From Nymphaea colorata (Eukaryota > Streptophyta > Magnoliopsida > Nymphaeales > Nymphaeaceae): a stretch of DNA of 64,000 nt. Below, one piece after another: positions 12,208-25,195 of this stretch. A model generated the notes under the pieces. The model did not search any database. It was not told the origin of the DNA and saw only the letters and a list, made by a program, of their open reading frames with translations. The DNA lies in assembly GCF_008831285.2 (NCBI RefSeq), contig NC_045142.1, forward strand, positions 18,105,354 through 18,169,353. Reading direction: 5' to 3'. Position 1 is the first letter of the stretch. Each line of letters begins with the position of its first letter. The translations under genes were made by a program, and so were the position numbers.

Positions 12208-12420
12208 TAAAAGGTTTATATTTCCTCTTTATTTTTAAAAAATTTGTAAAGTAAAATTGTATTCTATGTACATTGTATATCTCTCCTGCATCGGCTGAAA
12301 GTAATTGCACATAAATTTATTTATTGACACGTCTTTCTTACTGTTTTTCAATCCATAGATGCGATCTAACACTGCTTTAAAACGGAGACGCATTTATTCT
12401 CACAAAGTAATTTCTTTAAA
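12208..12420 (+). repeat. Block A', copy of 4640-5085
   Basis: It has the same ordered words as block A without the roughly 200 base middle piece. It is followed at once by an AT microsatellite and block C'. Confidence 0.65.
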
Positions 12421-12434
12421 TAAGATAAGTTTGT

Positions 12435-12437
<3 letters not shown>

Positions 12438-12477
<40 letters not shown>
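12438..12477. repeat. (AT)20 microsatellite
   Basis: Twenty AT units separate blocks A' and C'. Confidence 0.9.
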
Positions 12478-12479
<2 letters not shown>

Positions 12480-12519
12480 TATCCTCTCTCTCTCTTCAGA
12501 TGATGGATAGTGCAGTCGG

Positions 12520-12925
12520 TTGGATGGGTGGCTTGGTGTAGTCATATCATCTATTGGAATTCTAGATGGTGTTATTCTATGGTATTGACGAGTGTTGATT
12601 TTGATATTATAAATGTCATTATGAAGTCAAAAGTGGATCGGTTTTTATCTTCATTCCTTTAACATATATCCAATGATAACCTGGATGGATTGAATGGTTT
12701 TTATCTTAATTTCTATATTTTCACTTAATATGTACCTTTAACGCCTTTGAAATAGAAACTTATTTGATTCTTATCAAATTTGGTAAATCAAGGTCTAGTA
12801 ATACTTGTTTTCTAATGTGTGTGTGCATATACATATAACTAGACCACATGGGTATGGGGCAAAACCAAACCCATCAAAATTAATTATTTTTCGGCAATCT
12901 AATCAGTGAGTTGGTGAGAAATGTG
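12520..12925 (+). repeat. Block C', copy of 11025-11440
   Basis: It is a diverged copy of the DNA downstream of protease 1, placed directly before block D'. The order C'-D'-protease 2 shows that the duplicated unit included DNA well upstream of the gene. Confidence 0.7.
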
Positions 12926-12988
12926 TATTAAGTTAGTGACTTTTTACTTTAATAATATTTTTTTAATACGCAAAAAATGAATGGTTCC

Positions 12989-13512
12989 AAACTTAATTTT
13001 AATATCATTCAAACATTCCAAGAATGTTCTTTTAAAGGCAAAATTAATAAAGACCGTGTTTTTGTAATGTCATCCAAACACTATCATATATATATATATA
13101 TATATTTTATATTGTATTGAAAATTTGATTAAGCTACTTCTTAACTTTGTGAAAAAAATAAATTTTCCTTTTCCGAATTTCCTTTTAGCTCCCTCACTGC
13201 TTAAGGCAAGGGTACATGTCAATATCGTCTCTACTCACAAGTACACTTTTCCTTTAAATAAATTAAATCAATGGTCTGCTCAAGTTTTAACTAAAGTATA
13301 TATTATCAGCCGTCACGTAGACAATCAAAAAGTTTTAATTAAAAACTAGTAAGTCTCTTTTCATATATGGCTGCGGCAGTGGTGGAGATACATGGAGGCT
13401 CGTGTGGGCAGTAGCCCACACCAACCCATTAAGAATTTCATTAAAAGACTTAAATTAAAACATGATAACTCAAAATTACATACTGTGCCCACATCAGACC
13501 TAAATTAGTGTT
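12989..13512 (+). repeat. Block D', upstream of protease 2
   Basis: It is a diverged copy of 8768-9274, ending with the shared CAAAATTACATA and ACATCAGAC words. It lies about 1.2 kb from the protease 2 start, whereas block D ends about 210 bases from protease 1. DNA has therefore been inserted or lost between block and gene. Confidence 0.75.
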
Positions 13513-14640
13513 TTATCAGTGGGATCACCGGGATAAGGGATATTGCGTTTTTATCTTTTTTCCACTTTTTTTTTGTTAATAAAAATTAGGGAACCCACTT
13601 TTTTCTGCATTTGCATCTCAATTACTTTTTTTGCAACAAATATGAAAAATATCTTTAATAGTTAACTCTATGAAAATTGTGCAATTATAGTTAGGGGAAA
13701 TTCATTTATCCAGGATTTGAGATCAGAGTGATCCAAGATATCACTGAGGGGCAACTCACATTTATGATAAGTTGCCCCGCATGTTTGCATCTCAATTAAA
13801 ATTTTATAAAAAAATAACTTCAATGGATAACCTTATAAAAATTGTACAATTACATTTAAGGGGCATTTGTGATTTGAGATGGAAGGTGATCCAAGATATC
13901 GTTGAGATTTACGAATTTAAGATCAGACCCCCTCCATCATAGTTGAAATTTTGGCCACTCCTCACTTTGAAATTCATAAAATGCTCCCATTAAAAATGAA
14001 AAATGAAACTTTCAAAAAAATAAAATAGAAATTATTAATAATATTTAAAAGATTAAAATGTACATACTTTTATTAAAAAAAAATAAAATGCTTTCATTCA
14101 TCTCTTTCTTCTTTTTTTTCAACTCAAACTCAAATCCACACATTTGGATTTGAGCCTGGGATTTAAAATCTCTATCAAATCCCACGCCAACCTCATGAGA
14201 TGAAACATAACGGATGATGCGTCATATAATTAGAGAGAAAGATTACAAATTCAGAATGATCTTACGAAGGAAATAATCTGCATTTACTTTAATAAATATA
14301 ATTAAATGCAATCACGATCAGCCATTTACTTTCAGATTTCCTTCCATATCACTCCAATCCACTCCGGCAGCCGGCCGACGGGCCCGATGACGTCGGAAGG
14401 AATTCCAAATGTTTCCCTCACAATTCCATGCACATGCACGATCCATCTTCTCTTTCCAAAAACTTCGTCAGCCATTATCGTCTCACGAGCCATCTTGAAT
14501 TACGTCAAGATACACAGAATTCCGTTACATTTCCTTCTTCGATCCGTTCATCTCCCGAAGCCATGATTCCCCAATCAACTGCAGTGACTGCTCGTTTTCA
14601 ATGCTTGCCTTAATCGTCATCACGTTTCGAAATGCGCAAT
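13513..14640. other. Upstream region of protease 2
   Basis: No gene is seen. Two partly similar pieces with CAATTA(T/C)A and GATCCAAGATATC words (about 13680-13745 and 13850-13905) indicate a small local duplication. Open frames near 14306-14613 have no family features. Confidence 0.5.
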
Positions 14641-14646
14641 CCCCAC

Positions 14647-14654
14647 TATAAATA
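14647..14654 (+). promoter_or_regulatory. TATA box of protease 2
   Basis: TATAAATA lies 40 bases before the ATG. Transcription would start some 30 bases downstream, leaving a leader of roughly 10-20 bases. Confidence 0.65.
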
Positions 14655-14693
14655 ACCCCATTTTCCTTCTTTGACAGCACAGACGTTTCCGCC

Positions 14694-16052
14694 ATGGCCC
14701 CCTTCTTCGCCACCTTCATCACCCTTCTCAGCCTTCTGCAAATTTTCACCACCACCAACTCTGCTAGAGTTGGGATAGTCGCCCCGAAGCGCCATGGCTT
14801 CTCCTTGGACCTCGTTCACCGCGACTCACCTGCCTCTCCTCTGTACGACCCTACCTTCACTCTCACCGACCGCGCCGTGGAGGCCGCGCGGCGGTCCATT
14901 TGGCGCTCCCGCCACTTCGCCTCTAGATTTTCCGGCGGCGTGAGCACCAAAATCTACAGCCCCATGAAATCCGGCAGCGGCGAGTTTCTCATGAAGCTCG
15001 CTCTCGGCACGCCAGCCCGGTTACATTGGGCTATCGCCGACACCGGAAGCGACCTCATCTGGACTCAGTGCCTCCCCTGCGAGTCCTGCACCGGCCGGAA
15101 GATGTCCATGTTCGATCCCCACAAGTCTTCCACATACAAGACCCAGAGCTGCTCCACCTCTTTCTGCGACGACTTGCCGACCGAAGGAAAATACTGCAAC
15201 AACGATCGCCTATGTGGATTCCATTATGTTTATGGTGACAAGTCCTACGCCGACGGCGTCCTCTCCAAGGATACGCTCACCTTCGACACCGGCGTTCATG
15301 GCACCATCAAGTTTCCGTCGACCACCTTCGGCTGTGTTCACGATGAAGCCGGCAACGTCGCCACGGCCGAAGTTTCCGGTCTTGTCGGCCTCGGTGGTGG
15401 CCCTCTGTCCCTCATCTCCCAGATCAGTTCTGCCATTGATAACAAATTCGCTTACTGCCTCATCTCGTATTACGATACCAACTCGACTGGACAGCTGAAG
15501 TTCGGAGCCGGAGCCGAGTTTTCCGGTACCGGAACGGTTCAGCAGACGGAGATGGCGCAAGGTAGCGACCAGGGCACCTTCTACGTGCTCACCCTCGATG
15601 ACGTAAGCGTGGGAGGCAAGAAACTCAACGTGAAGTTTGATGCCGCGAGGCCGACGGCGCTCGGGGATGCGAAGTCGATCATCATAGACTCGGGCACCAC
15701 TCTGACGCTGCTGAGCAACGAGGCGTACAATCCGGTGGAGAGTGCGGTGGCCAGCGCCGTGGAGTTCGAGAAGGTCGAACCGGTGGAGGGCTTCAGCCTG
15801 TGTTACCACGTCAAGTCGTTCGACCTCCAGGGTTTCCCGTCTGTGACGTTCCATTTTGCCGGTGCCGACTGGGAACTGCCGCCGGAAAACGCCTTCCTGC
15901 CGGTGGCGGAGGGAGTCGTGTGCTTGGCTATTGTACCATCGAACATGGGAATTGCGATCTTCGGGAACGTGGCTCAGCAGAACTTCCATGTTGAGTATGA
16001 CCTGGGGAAGGGCGTGCTCTCTTTTGTTCCTACTGATTGTACCCGGCTTTAG
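14694..16052 (+). CDS. Nepenthesin/CDR1-like aspartic protease
   Basis: Intronless, 452 aa, family A1B secreted aspartic endopeptidase. The ATG is in GCCATGG context 40 bases after a TATA box. A signal peptide (about 1-23) is followed by a propeptide with FSLDLVHRDSP (36-46). The first catalytic site is ADTGSDLIWTQC (115-126, Asp116). The Cys-rich nepenthesin insert lies between about 127 and 175, the flap YGDKSYADG at 180-188, and the second site IIDSGTTLTLL at 330-340 (Asp332). A conserved C-terminal GNVAQQNFHVEYDL follows. All expected catalytic features are present. Family members work in the apoplast or vacuole, including defence signalling (CDR1) and developmental proteolysis; the substrate here is unknown. 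It is a tandem paralogue of the Asp-to-Ser copy 3.9 kb upstream. Confidence 0.95.
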   Translation: MAPFFATFITLLSLLQIFTTTNSARVGIVAPKRHGFSLDLVHRDSPASPLYDPTFTLTDRAVEAARRSIWRSRHFASRFSGGVSTKIYSPMKSGSGEFLMKLALGTPARLHWAIADTGSDLIWTQCLPCESCTGRKMSMFDPHKSSTYKTQSCSTSFCDDLPTEGKYCNNDRLCGFHYVYGDKSYADGVLSKDTLTFDTGVHGTIKFPSTTFGCVHDEAGNVATAEVSGLVGLGGGPLSLISQISSAIDNKFAYCLISYYDTNSTGQLKFGAGAEFSGTGTVQQTEMAQGSDQGTFYVLTLDDVSVGGKKLNVKFDAARPTALGDAKSIIIDSGTTLTLLSNEAYNPVESAVASAVEFEKVEPVEGFSLCYHVKSFDLQGFPSVTFHFAGADWELPPENAFLPVAEGVVCLAIVPSNMGIAIFGNVAQQNFHVEYDLGKGVLSFVPTDCTRL

Positions 16053-17256
16053 GGACGCTGTGTTCCTTCTTTTCTAGCTATTAAGCTTGTCCCGCAGTTT
16101 ATATTAGTTATGCATAGGTATGCTTAGTGTTCATAAGTCCCGGTTGCACTTGGAATTTCTGGATCAGATTCGAATTGAATGTACTCCTTGCCATATCCGA
16201 TTTGTCAAATTTTATATATTCAAATAGTTCACTGATAATCCACAAACGCATAACATTCTTTATCAAAGATAAGCAGCCTGCCCTTGCAGAGAGAAAGAGA
16301 GAGAGATTGAACGATTGATGGCTGAATCGGAGATAAAAGAGGCCAACGTCCTAAGCTGCTTCAACATCAAAAATGGTAGCGGTCTTGTCTGAGTTGGATA
16401 TGAAAGAGGTCCAAAGTCTTCCTCATTCCCTTGTAAGTCGGGCTGCTTCGATGGCAGCAATCCAACTTAAGTATGAGCTGACAGCAATCCTTCAACTTTC
16501 AGAAATGAGCCTCGACGCAAAGGTATAACACCAACAAGAATCAGACTAGTTTCTTCACACACACCCCTAAGCCAAACCAACTACTAAGGAAAAAAAATCA
16601 CTGAAAACGCGAACAAATGCTCCATCATGAAAAGATTCATCACGATCATGCAGAAAGCTACAAAGAACCTACTTCATATTTTCAAATATCTAAATCGAAC
16701 CCACATTCAACAAAAAGCAGTTCAATGCTTCTAAATTCGTCTTGACCAGCGTCTTGTTCCAGTTGAACTTGTAGAGCTTGGCCACTAGAATAAGCCATTG
16801 TTTGTTAGGAGGAATATGCTATTCTCAAAACACACGTTTCCGTAACACATGTTTCAAAAATATCACATTTTTCTTCAAGAAATATTATTGTGGACGTAGT
16901 TGGATATAATTACACCATGTATAAAAAAACATGATGTTTTTAAAATATATATTTGTGGAAACATGTTTTCCAATAACACAATGTTCTTTCTTGCTAATAC
17001 TTCGTCTATGATGGATGCATTTTTGTGAGACTATGGTCAACATTGACACATGTATAACCCAATGAACATATTCGTGGAAATTGCCAATTGCTTCCCTAAA
17101 ACCATAAAAAATCATTTATTCTTACATTTAAAAAAATTAAGGAAGCTGACAAGTAGAAAAATTTTAAAGAACATAAATTGAAAGAACTAGGAACTGGAAA
17201 AAACAGATATCTAAAGAAAAGCATTTTTAGAAGGAAAATATGGCATTCCTTCGGGA
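16053..17256. other. Spacer between convergent genes
   Basis: It lies between protease 2 (+) and the prenyl synthase (-), so it should hold both 3' UTRs. No further gene is seen. Short open frames here lack family features. Confidence 0.6.
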
Positions 17257-19512
17257 TTATTTTGTCCTAGTAATGACACGCTGCGTGAGTTCAACCAATG
17301 CCCGTCTTGACATCCGCATGTTTTCATCATCAGTTGCAGGAAAGGATTCAACGGCAGCAGCGGCAAGGTTGGCATGCTTGGCTGCTAGGTCTCTTGCCCT
17401 TTGTATTCCTTGGCTTTTGCCAAGGTAGTCGAGTGCCTGCAGATTTGGCCAGCAAAAGAATCAGTTCATGATAAGAAAAAGATTGGTTCTAGGAGATCTG
17501 GACAAATACTTCATAAAGCTGCAGTAAAGAAGATAACCTATTTCGGCAAGCAAAGAAGGACAACTAAAGAAAGTCTTTTCAAAGGAGGAAAAAAACCACA
17601 CTGAACAGTCATGAAAGAACAGACTCACAAATTATCCATTGATTGCTATATCTAACCAACAAAAGTCAGACGCAATTGCATGATTCATTTGCATGACAGT
17701 AGGATTTCATTAAGATGTTTTAAATTAAGACTAGGTGTTAAAGTCAATAAGCTGAGAAGGCGCAAACTTTGTTGCTCACGTCAATGCCTTCCCTGCTTCC
17801 ATCCTCAGATTAAACATCCAGGGGACTGGAAACCGTCTGAAAGAAAAACTTTTTCTTGAAAGTTGTTTCTTGACATTGTTTCCTTTTCACAACAAAGAGC
17901 AACCATATAATTTTAAAACCTTTTCCCCTTTTTTGCAGTGTTTTGGTTGTCATATGCTCTAGATATGTGTATTATTACTCATTTTTACTTGTTTCATATT
18001 TTAACAGGGAGAGAATCCCACCCAAAAAGAACATAGTGACCATTATTATCCATAATTTCTTACACCTTTAGCACAACTTGTGAAATGGGATCAGTTAAGA
18101 CAATTAGCCAATGCTTCTGAAATGATCGCTTTTTGCTGAAAGGTCCTGCAACAGATTCAGATCGTCAGTTTAATCAGACCTATCTTCTGCTTTTCATATA
18201 CCGGGTCCAGAGCACCCCTGTAATAGTTGGATGAACCTCATAGCAAACATGATATGAAATCAACAAGATCCAACCATACTTATATATGGATTTGAAGTTC
18301 CATTGTACTACTTCATACTCTTCCATGGAAACCTCCCCATGCATATAAAAGCTAAAAAATCGTTAAGCCAACAAAAACATTACTTTTGTACACATTCTTA
18401 AGGAATACGGATCATTCAGTTGGGCCCATGCAATTACTGTATTTTTTCACTTCTTGAAGTATTTTGGAATATTAATATTGTGTGAATTTCTCCATAGTAG
18501 AAACAAAGGAGAATCATATTTCAAATGACACAGTATGGATGTCCCTCTATGTCACACGGATACGGCAGAATGGTTCAAGTACCGGCGTCGACACGCCGAC
18601 ACGGGGATCCCGACACGGCGATACGGCTGGATACGTTTTGGATCGGGTCTGGGTCAGACCCGATCCAAACCACTTTTATAACCGATTTTTTAACCCATTT
18701 TGTTTTACGCATTAACACTTACCCTCGATCGTCGACCTTCCTTTACCCTCGACGGCTTCCGCGGCAGGCTGGCAGCACAGTTCGGCAATGGCGGGCGACG
18801 GCGACGACCTCCGGCGACTTCCGGTGGCGTCCGGCGGCAGCCGGCGACAGACAGGTAAGTGTTTCTTTTGTCTATTATTTTCGATATTAGAAGTTAGGGT
18901 TTCAACTTTTATTTGGGGATTTTTTAGATTGGGTATTTCTTGCCGATTTTGGGATGTTTTCGGTTTAGAATCATATTCTTCAATGCTATGTGTGATGTTT
19001 TATTTCACTGTTTCATAAATTTTATGTTCATTATACGTTTTTTCCATCTTTTTTTTATGTTTAATGTATATTGGGCATTTCTTGCCGATTTGGGGATGTT
19101 TTGGTTTGAAGATTGGACGGTTTAGAATCATATTTTTCATCTTATGTGCGATGTTTTATTTCACTGTTTCATAAATTTTATGTTCATTATACGTTTTTTC
19201 CATCTTTTTATCATTTTTATTTTTTTTGAATTTAATATTCGCCGTGTCCGTGTATCCTAAAATTTTGAAACTTGCCGTATCCCCGTACCCGTACCCGTAC
19301 CCACAGGATACCCGTACCCGTATCCGTGTGACATAGATGTCCCTCAACGAGATACCCTATGGATCCTTTCCAACCAAAATTGAACAATAAAGAAAAATAT
19401 TTGATGTGAGGGATGCAACGAACATGGATAAAAGGATAAATCAAAGGGAACAATTGAAAGTAAGACTGTACCTCCAAAATCTTGGACAGCACGTGAGCGT
19501 GTGTCTATCACT

Positions 19513-19557
<45 letters not shown>

Positions 19558-19665
19558 GGAGAGTGTGCGTAACCCAGTAGCACTTGCTATGCAGTTTCCT
19601 AATGTAACCATGTAACTGGATTTTACATTTCCCAAAAATGTAGTATGAGGAAATGATACTTTCCA

Positions 19666-19721
<56 letters not shown>

Positions 19722-20175
19722 GACTGGCTCTGCAGTTTCCAAATCTATCCATATTACATTTTCAAAAATGCAGGAAATAGGAATGAATAAATTATGATTT
19801 GCTAATGTGTGTGTGTGTGTGTACAGAACTTAGATCATGACAACTATTGTTTGGGACAGCTCAAACAACTCTCTCTCAACATGAATAATTATTTTTTCAG
19901 CTTTTAATGAGGAGACAGAAACTGTTGTTTGAATTGCTCAATAGTTGGATACATATATTGGGACTCTTGGTTGTGAAAAGTATCAAATAGTATCAACTGT
20001 GCCAACCAACCATCAACTGTAAACAGTGGATGCATGTATTTGAGACGTCCTCAACAAAAAAGAATTCTTCACTTTCTTCGTTTCTTCTTATCAAGTGGGG
20101 TAGGATTGGTTCACACAGTTAACACTATTAAATAGCTGTTACATACAATCTAAAAACTATATAATTATAATTATA

Positions 20176-20231
<56 letters not shown>

Positions 20232-23200
20232 AAGAGAGAAGGGATTAATCTTAGATACAGAACTTTCTTAGGATATTCTAGGATCTCCTATAAAGCTTAA
20301 AGTTGACACATAAAAAATACTGAAAAAATATAAATAAGAATGATAGGATTCGATAGTCTTTAATTGAAAATATACAACTTCAGTACAAATAATCAGAAAT
20401 AAAGTTCTAGAAGAGTAACATGTATATAGAAGATAATGGAAATATACAAATGACTGAATAGACACTTGCCATATGGTAGATGCTATTTAAGGAGATAGAA
20501 AAGAAGACAAAATGTAATACACTTACGATATCAACATTTGCAGCATCTTCAAACCCTCTATCAACAACAGCACGTAGCTGAGGGAACTCTTCCAAAGCAA
20601 ATAACATTGGAGCAGTCACTATCCCCTGCAATTCAATCAAATCAAGTAATTTTTTAATTTTGTACATTCAACTTCAACCATACCGGCATAGATAACTAGT
20701 AGACATGCATTGTTGACATCTGAATAAACCACTCCAGCCCGAGAACATGACCATGGTAGATGCACCTTATAACAGCCAGGTCAGGCCTACTCTTATTTCC
20801 AGGGCTTACTCAAAGTTGGCCAGGGTAACATAGTCGCCTCCTTTTACAGTTATTTAACTCTTAACAACTATGAGTATCAAGACCGCTCACTTACCTAGCA
20901 TTCAATATCCAAGAAACCAACGGTAGCATTAAGAAAAAAAAATCATGTTCTGATTGGACAAAATTACATTATTTTTTCTAGTTTTATCCTGAATATTTTC
21001 CTTGAAAAAGGTACAAGCGTGACCTGATTTCATGTGTAAAATTGCAAAAGAAAATCCAAAATCAGAAAGCAACGTGGCAAGTAGAAAAAGGTATGACGTG
21101 GAGCACAAGAAGATTTATTTTAACTAAGGAAACATTAAAGAAGTGGTGATGTTCTTGAGCGCCTTCATGGTTGCTTAGTTTGAAACTGGGATGACATGAT
21201 GTGGCGTCTCATGGAAAACTCAAGCCTGTGTCCAAAAGTTCAATCTTGGACTTAAATGCCAAAATTGATTTCTTTAATAACATTTTCTAAAATGACAAGT
21301 CTGCATCTGAATCTATAACAATTATTTTCATTTTTGCATAAAACTTGTGAATTTTTCCCTTACATTTACTTACATGGAATATTTATGATAGTTCAATAAT
21401 AACATTTTAGTAAAGAATTATGATGGTAAAGTAACTCTCACGCCACAGAACATGCCCTTGTGGTACACTTGGTACTTGGAATAAGGTGTCTCCAAGATAA
21501 GATCTGATCGGCCTAAGCACGTCTATACTCACATCAGTCAAATGTGGTGACTTTTACTTGAGTAAGTGATCCCTGACTCTCTTTTACATTTCTAACATGA
21601 AGATACTGCACCCAGAACAGAGACTTGGTTAACATCCAGCAGCATAACCATTGGATACCCGTGTACCAAGGCCTATGCCTGCTTAGGCATGTGCAAAGAG
21701 TGGGGAACACCATATTGAACTTTGACTGTTTTTTAACTGCCAAAGCCTCATCCACTACACGAACCCCCTTGGGGGCTAGATCTCCCATCTCTTCTTCCAC
21801 ATTAAAAAATCAATTAAAAACGTCTCATGACTAATCTAAGTTGAGAAAAACACGAGGCGCAGCCTAGAGCATCAGTTATGCCTAGAGCCAAGGCAGGGCT
21901 AGATGGGCCTGGGAGCATTAAGGTCCAAAACGAGTAAATCAATAAAATAAATCTAAGTTGAAAAAAATAACATTTCTCCATTAAAAATATGTACATTTGT
22001 CAACTTATATCCATAAAATAATTAAATTCACGATAAAACCAACACATAAACATTCCATGACATGATAATAAGCATATTGGAAGTTTGAAAGAGTAAATCC
22101 AACCAAAAAACGAAACAATTAAACTTAATTATCATAAAGAAAGCCAGTTTACAATTTAACGTCATTTGCTTTGCAATGTTATACAGCATGGAAATTCTTC
22201 TAATTTCCTAAACAGCAACTAATAGATCTTCAATTCTAATTTCTAAAATCTAAAAGCCTAAACTACGTCTGAAATTACTAATCTAATTTAAGTAAAAGCA
22301 AAAAGAAACATGAATCCTCACACAATCACAGCTTCTAGTAAACATCATTTGTGATAAACATTCTGTTATTATATGAAAAGAAGTTAAAATCTAAAACAAC
22401 AGACGAATGTTCAAAGCATAACAGTATATGAACTATAACTGTAAGTCTGTAACTATAGACATACATATATTTTTTAATGCAAAATCACATAAAAAAGAAC
22501 AAGGGAAAGAAAATCTGCATAGAAATAGAAGAAACGATTTAAGATCACATAAGAAGAAAAGGAGGAAAAAGGGTCTCCCTCAAACAACAACATGAGAGAG
22601 AAATAAGAAGAAAAACAGGTTAAAAATTCAGTTGTTGAAGAGAAAAGTCCAGGCTGTTGAATGTCTAGGCAAGCCTATGCATTTCTAATAGTATGTTGCC
22701 TAGGCAACAAGCCAATCCTGCGGTTTATCCTAGGTTATCTTAAATCCAATGTCGCCCATTAAGTCAAGATAAAAGTATTCTTCTATTCTATGTGTCGACT
22801 GTTGAGCTCTCCTTATTCCTCTCTTTTTTTCTCTCAAAAAAGCCATAGCTACTTTGTGTTTTGGGGCTTCAAGGACCAAAAAAAAGTATTTTAAAACCCA
22901 AAAAATGGCAAACTTGATGAAGGGTAACTGTTCTACTTTGTCCATTAACCACTAACAAAAACTTAGGTGCCATCGCAATACTGGAATGCAGGTATGCTAT
23001 TGATTACTGCTAAAACTTTACATGTGGTTTTACAAAGTAGCCACAAATATTTTACCAGGTTCACATAAGAACATAGACAGCATATCTTTAACACAAATAT
23101 ATCTGTACTACAATGATCAAGCTCTTTATTGTGTGTGAATCTCACTTAATTTATTAAATTTAGTACCCATCCTTCTGACGAGTCATCTATTCATTCTTAA

Positions 23201-24993
23201 AATAAAACCAAGATCGAGTTCAAAAAAGAGTTTCTTTAGTTAAATAAATGCATTCAAGTATCATTCAACTTGGATTTTTTTTTTTTTTTGTGACAGGTGA
23301 TTTCATGATTCCATTTTCCCAAAAAGTAATTGAAGAGAATTTTCAACATCTAATTCCAGCAACAAATGAAAGGAAATGAAATGGATTTGTAGAACAGTAA
23401 AAGGTTCATAGACCACAGAATTCAGAAAACACATTTGCACATATCGAACCCCACTAAGTTTGCATTAACCATGGTCAATTTCTTTTCGCATTTAATCATG
23501 CATTAACATTCATACACAATAAATCAGATCTTGGTATAGTCCATTAAAATTGTTAAAAACATTAAACGATAGATGAATAAATTACACAGGTACATAGTTA
23601 GGAACTTATAACAGCTAATTTTGCACACTTTTTTGTAACTCTAGTACCTATCAGTCAAAAAGGCACAAGTTCGCACTAATGTCTGAGTTCTTCCTCAAAA
23701 AACAGCATAGAATAAGTGGCTTCTACACAGGTACGCAAACTTATGGGTAGGCGGCAACTTTTTTGACAGCATGCCATATGCTTTTAGGAATATTATGCAG
23801 CACCTAGAGGAAGGTCTTTGCCACTCAGAAACAGGTATATGGTCATCAGTTAAGAAGAGTTTTTGGAATACAGGATCGAATATCAATAAATTATGCACAA
23901 CCTTGAATTTAACACAGACATGCATAAATTGAATATCAATATCAACTATATGCACCTAAATATATAGCTCTGATCGAAGCATTGACCACCTTTTACTCTG
24001 AGTAGAAAATATGGGAATCTAACAATGAATTGTATCAATCTGAATGTGAACACAAGTTATGCATCCATTTGGACGTTAGCACAAGTTAGTTATAAAGTAT
24101 AAACTTAATAGTTACTACCGATAGGCGATATCAATTACGTGCTTATGAAATATAAAGTTGATACACTAGTCAAAATATCAACCACCTTTTACTTCGTCAC
24201 TAAAATATGGGAATCTAACAATAAAGAGAACAGAACGAGAAACGACTAACATGGCGAATGTCAGACAGAGAACCCTTCCCAAGGGAAGAAGATGTGCCAG
24301 TGAAGTCAAGAACATCATCAATCAACTGAAATGCTAATCCCTGAAAAACCAAAATTATTAACAAAGAATTATCAAACTTATAAGGAACAGAAAAGGAAGA
24401 ATGCAAGAAAAAATTTATTAGACTAACATTTTTGTACTTTATTACTGGACATGGTGTACATTGGGGTAGTCATATGGTGACAACTAAAACAACTTCCTAC
24501 AAAAAATAGATCTATGGTCTTAAAATTATTTATATTCGATAAATTGGGGAAAGGTAGATTGAACAGCCATTAAGAAATCAGAGCAGCATCAGAGCAGAAA
24601 GTTTGTTCCGACTTCCAGTGCACAATCTAAATTAGATGATGCTACAATATAGACACATCAAAGCATTTCTGAAAACCCAATCAGGCACAGTTGAATCAGC
24701 ACTGGCCTAGAATGGCATGTATCCAAAAGCTTTTCAGTTTGTTGATGAGTCTTTTCCAACTCCTGTGTTATTAATTCGCAAAACTGGTCACGCTAGGTTA
24801 AATTAAAACTGCTGTTTTTTAAGAAGTTGAATTGCTTCTCAACATTTATTAATATTTCAGCTACTATGCATAGCATGATAGAAGATATCACACATCCTCA
24901 TGTATCAACTTGACAAATACCCTATATGTTTGTGCATAGGAAAACTTTATCCTGACTTCTAACCATTCTCGTACTCTTGCTTTAGAGTCTTAT

Positions 24994-25032
<39 letters not shown>

Positions 25033-25160
25033 TGAGAGAGTTCCTGACATCTCATTTAATTGATCGCATTTTTTTCGAAAAAAACGCGTGTGCGTGCATG
25101 CGTGCGTGCGTGCGTGTGTGTGTGTGTGAGAGAGAGAGAGCTCAGATGATGTTACATACC

Positions 25161-25195
<35 letters not shown>

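Noticed and set aside
14306-14613. Plus-strand open frames upstream of protease 2
   Set aside because: Short, without domain or signal features, and overlapping the promoter region.
15210-15989. Long minus-strand open frame (259 codons) opposite protease 2
   Set aside because: It is the antisense shadow of a GC-rich coding region; composition is Arg/His/Glu-rich with no domain, and the plus strand is a clear aspartic protease.
19441-19752. His/Thr- or Val/Cys-repeat open frames
   Set aside because: They are products of the GT and GA microsatellites in an intron.
21534-22945. Open frames and CCTAGGC-like words in the prenyl synthase intron
   Set aside because: GCCTAGAGC and TTGCCTAGGCAA words at about 21860 and 22690 hint at an old transposon, but ends and target duplication could not be defined.
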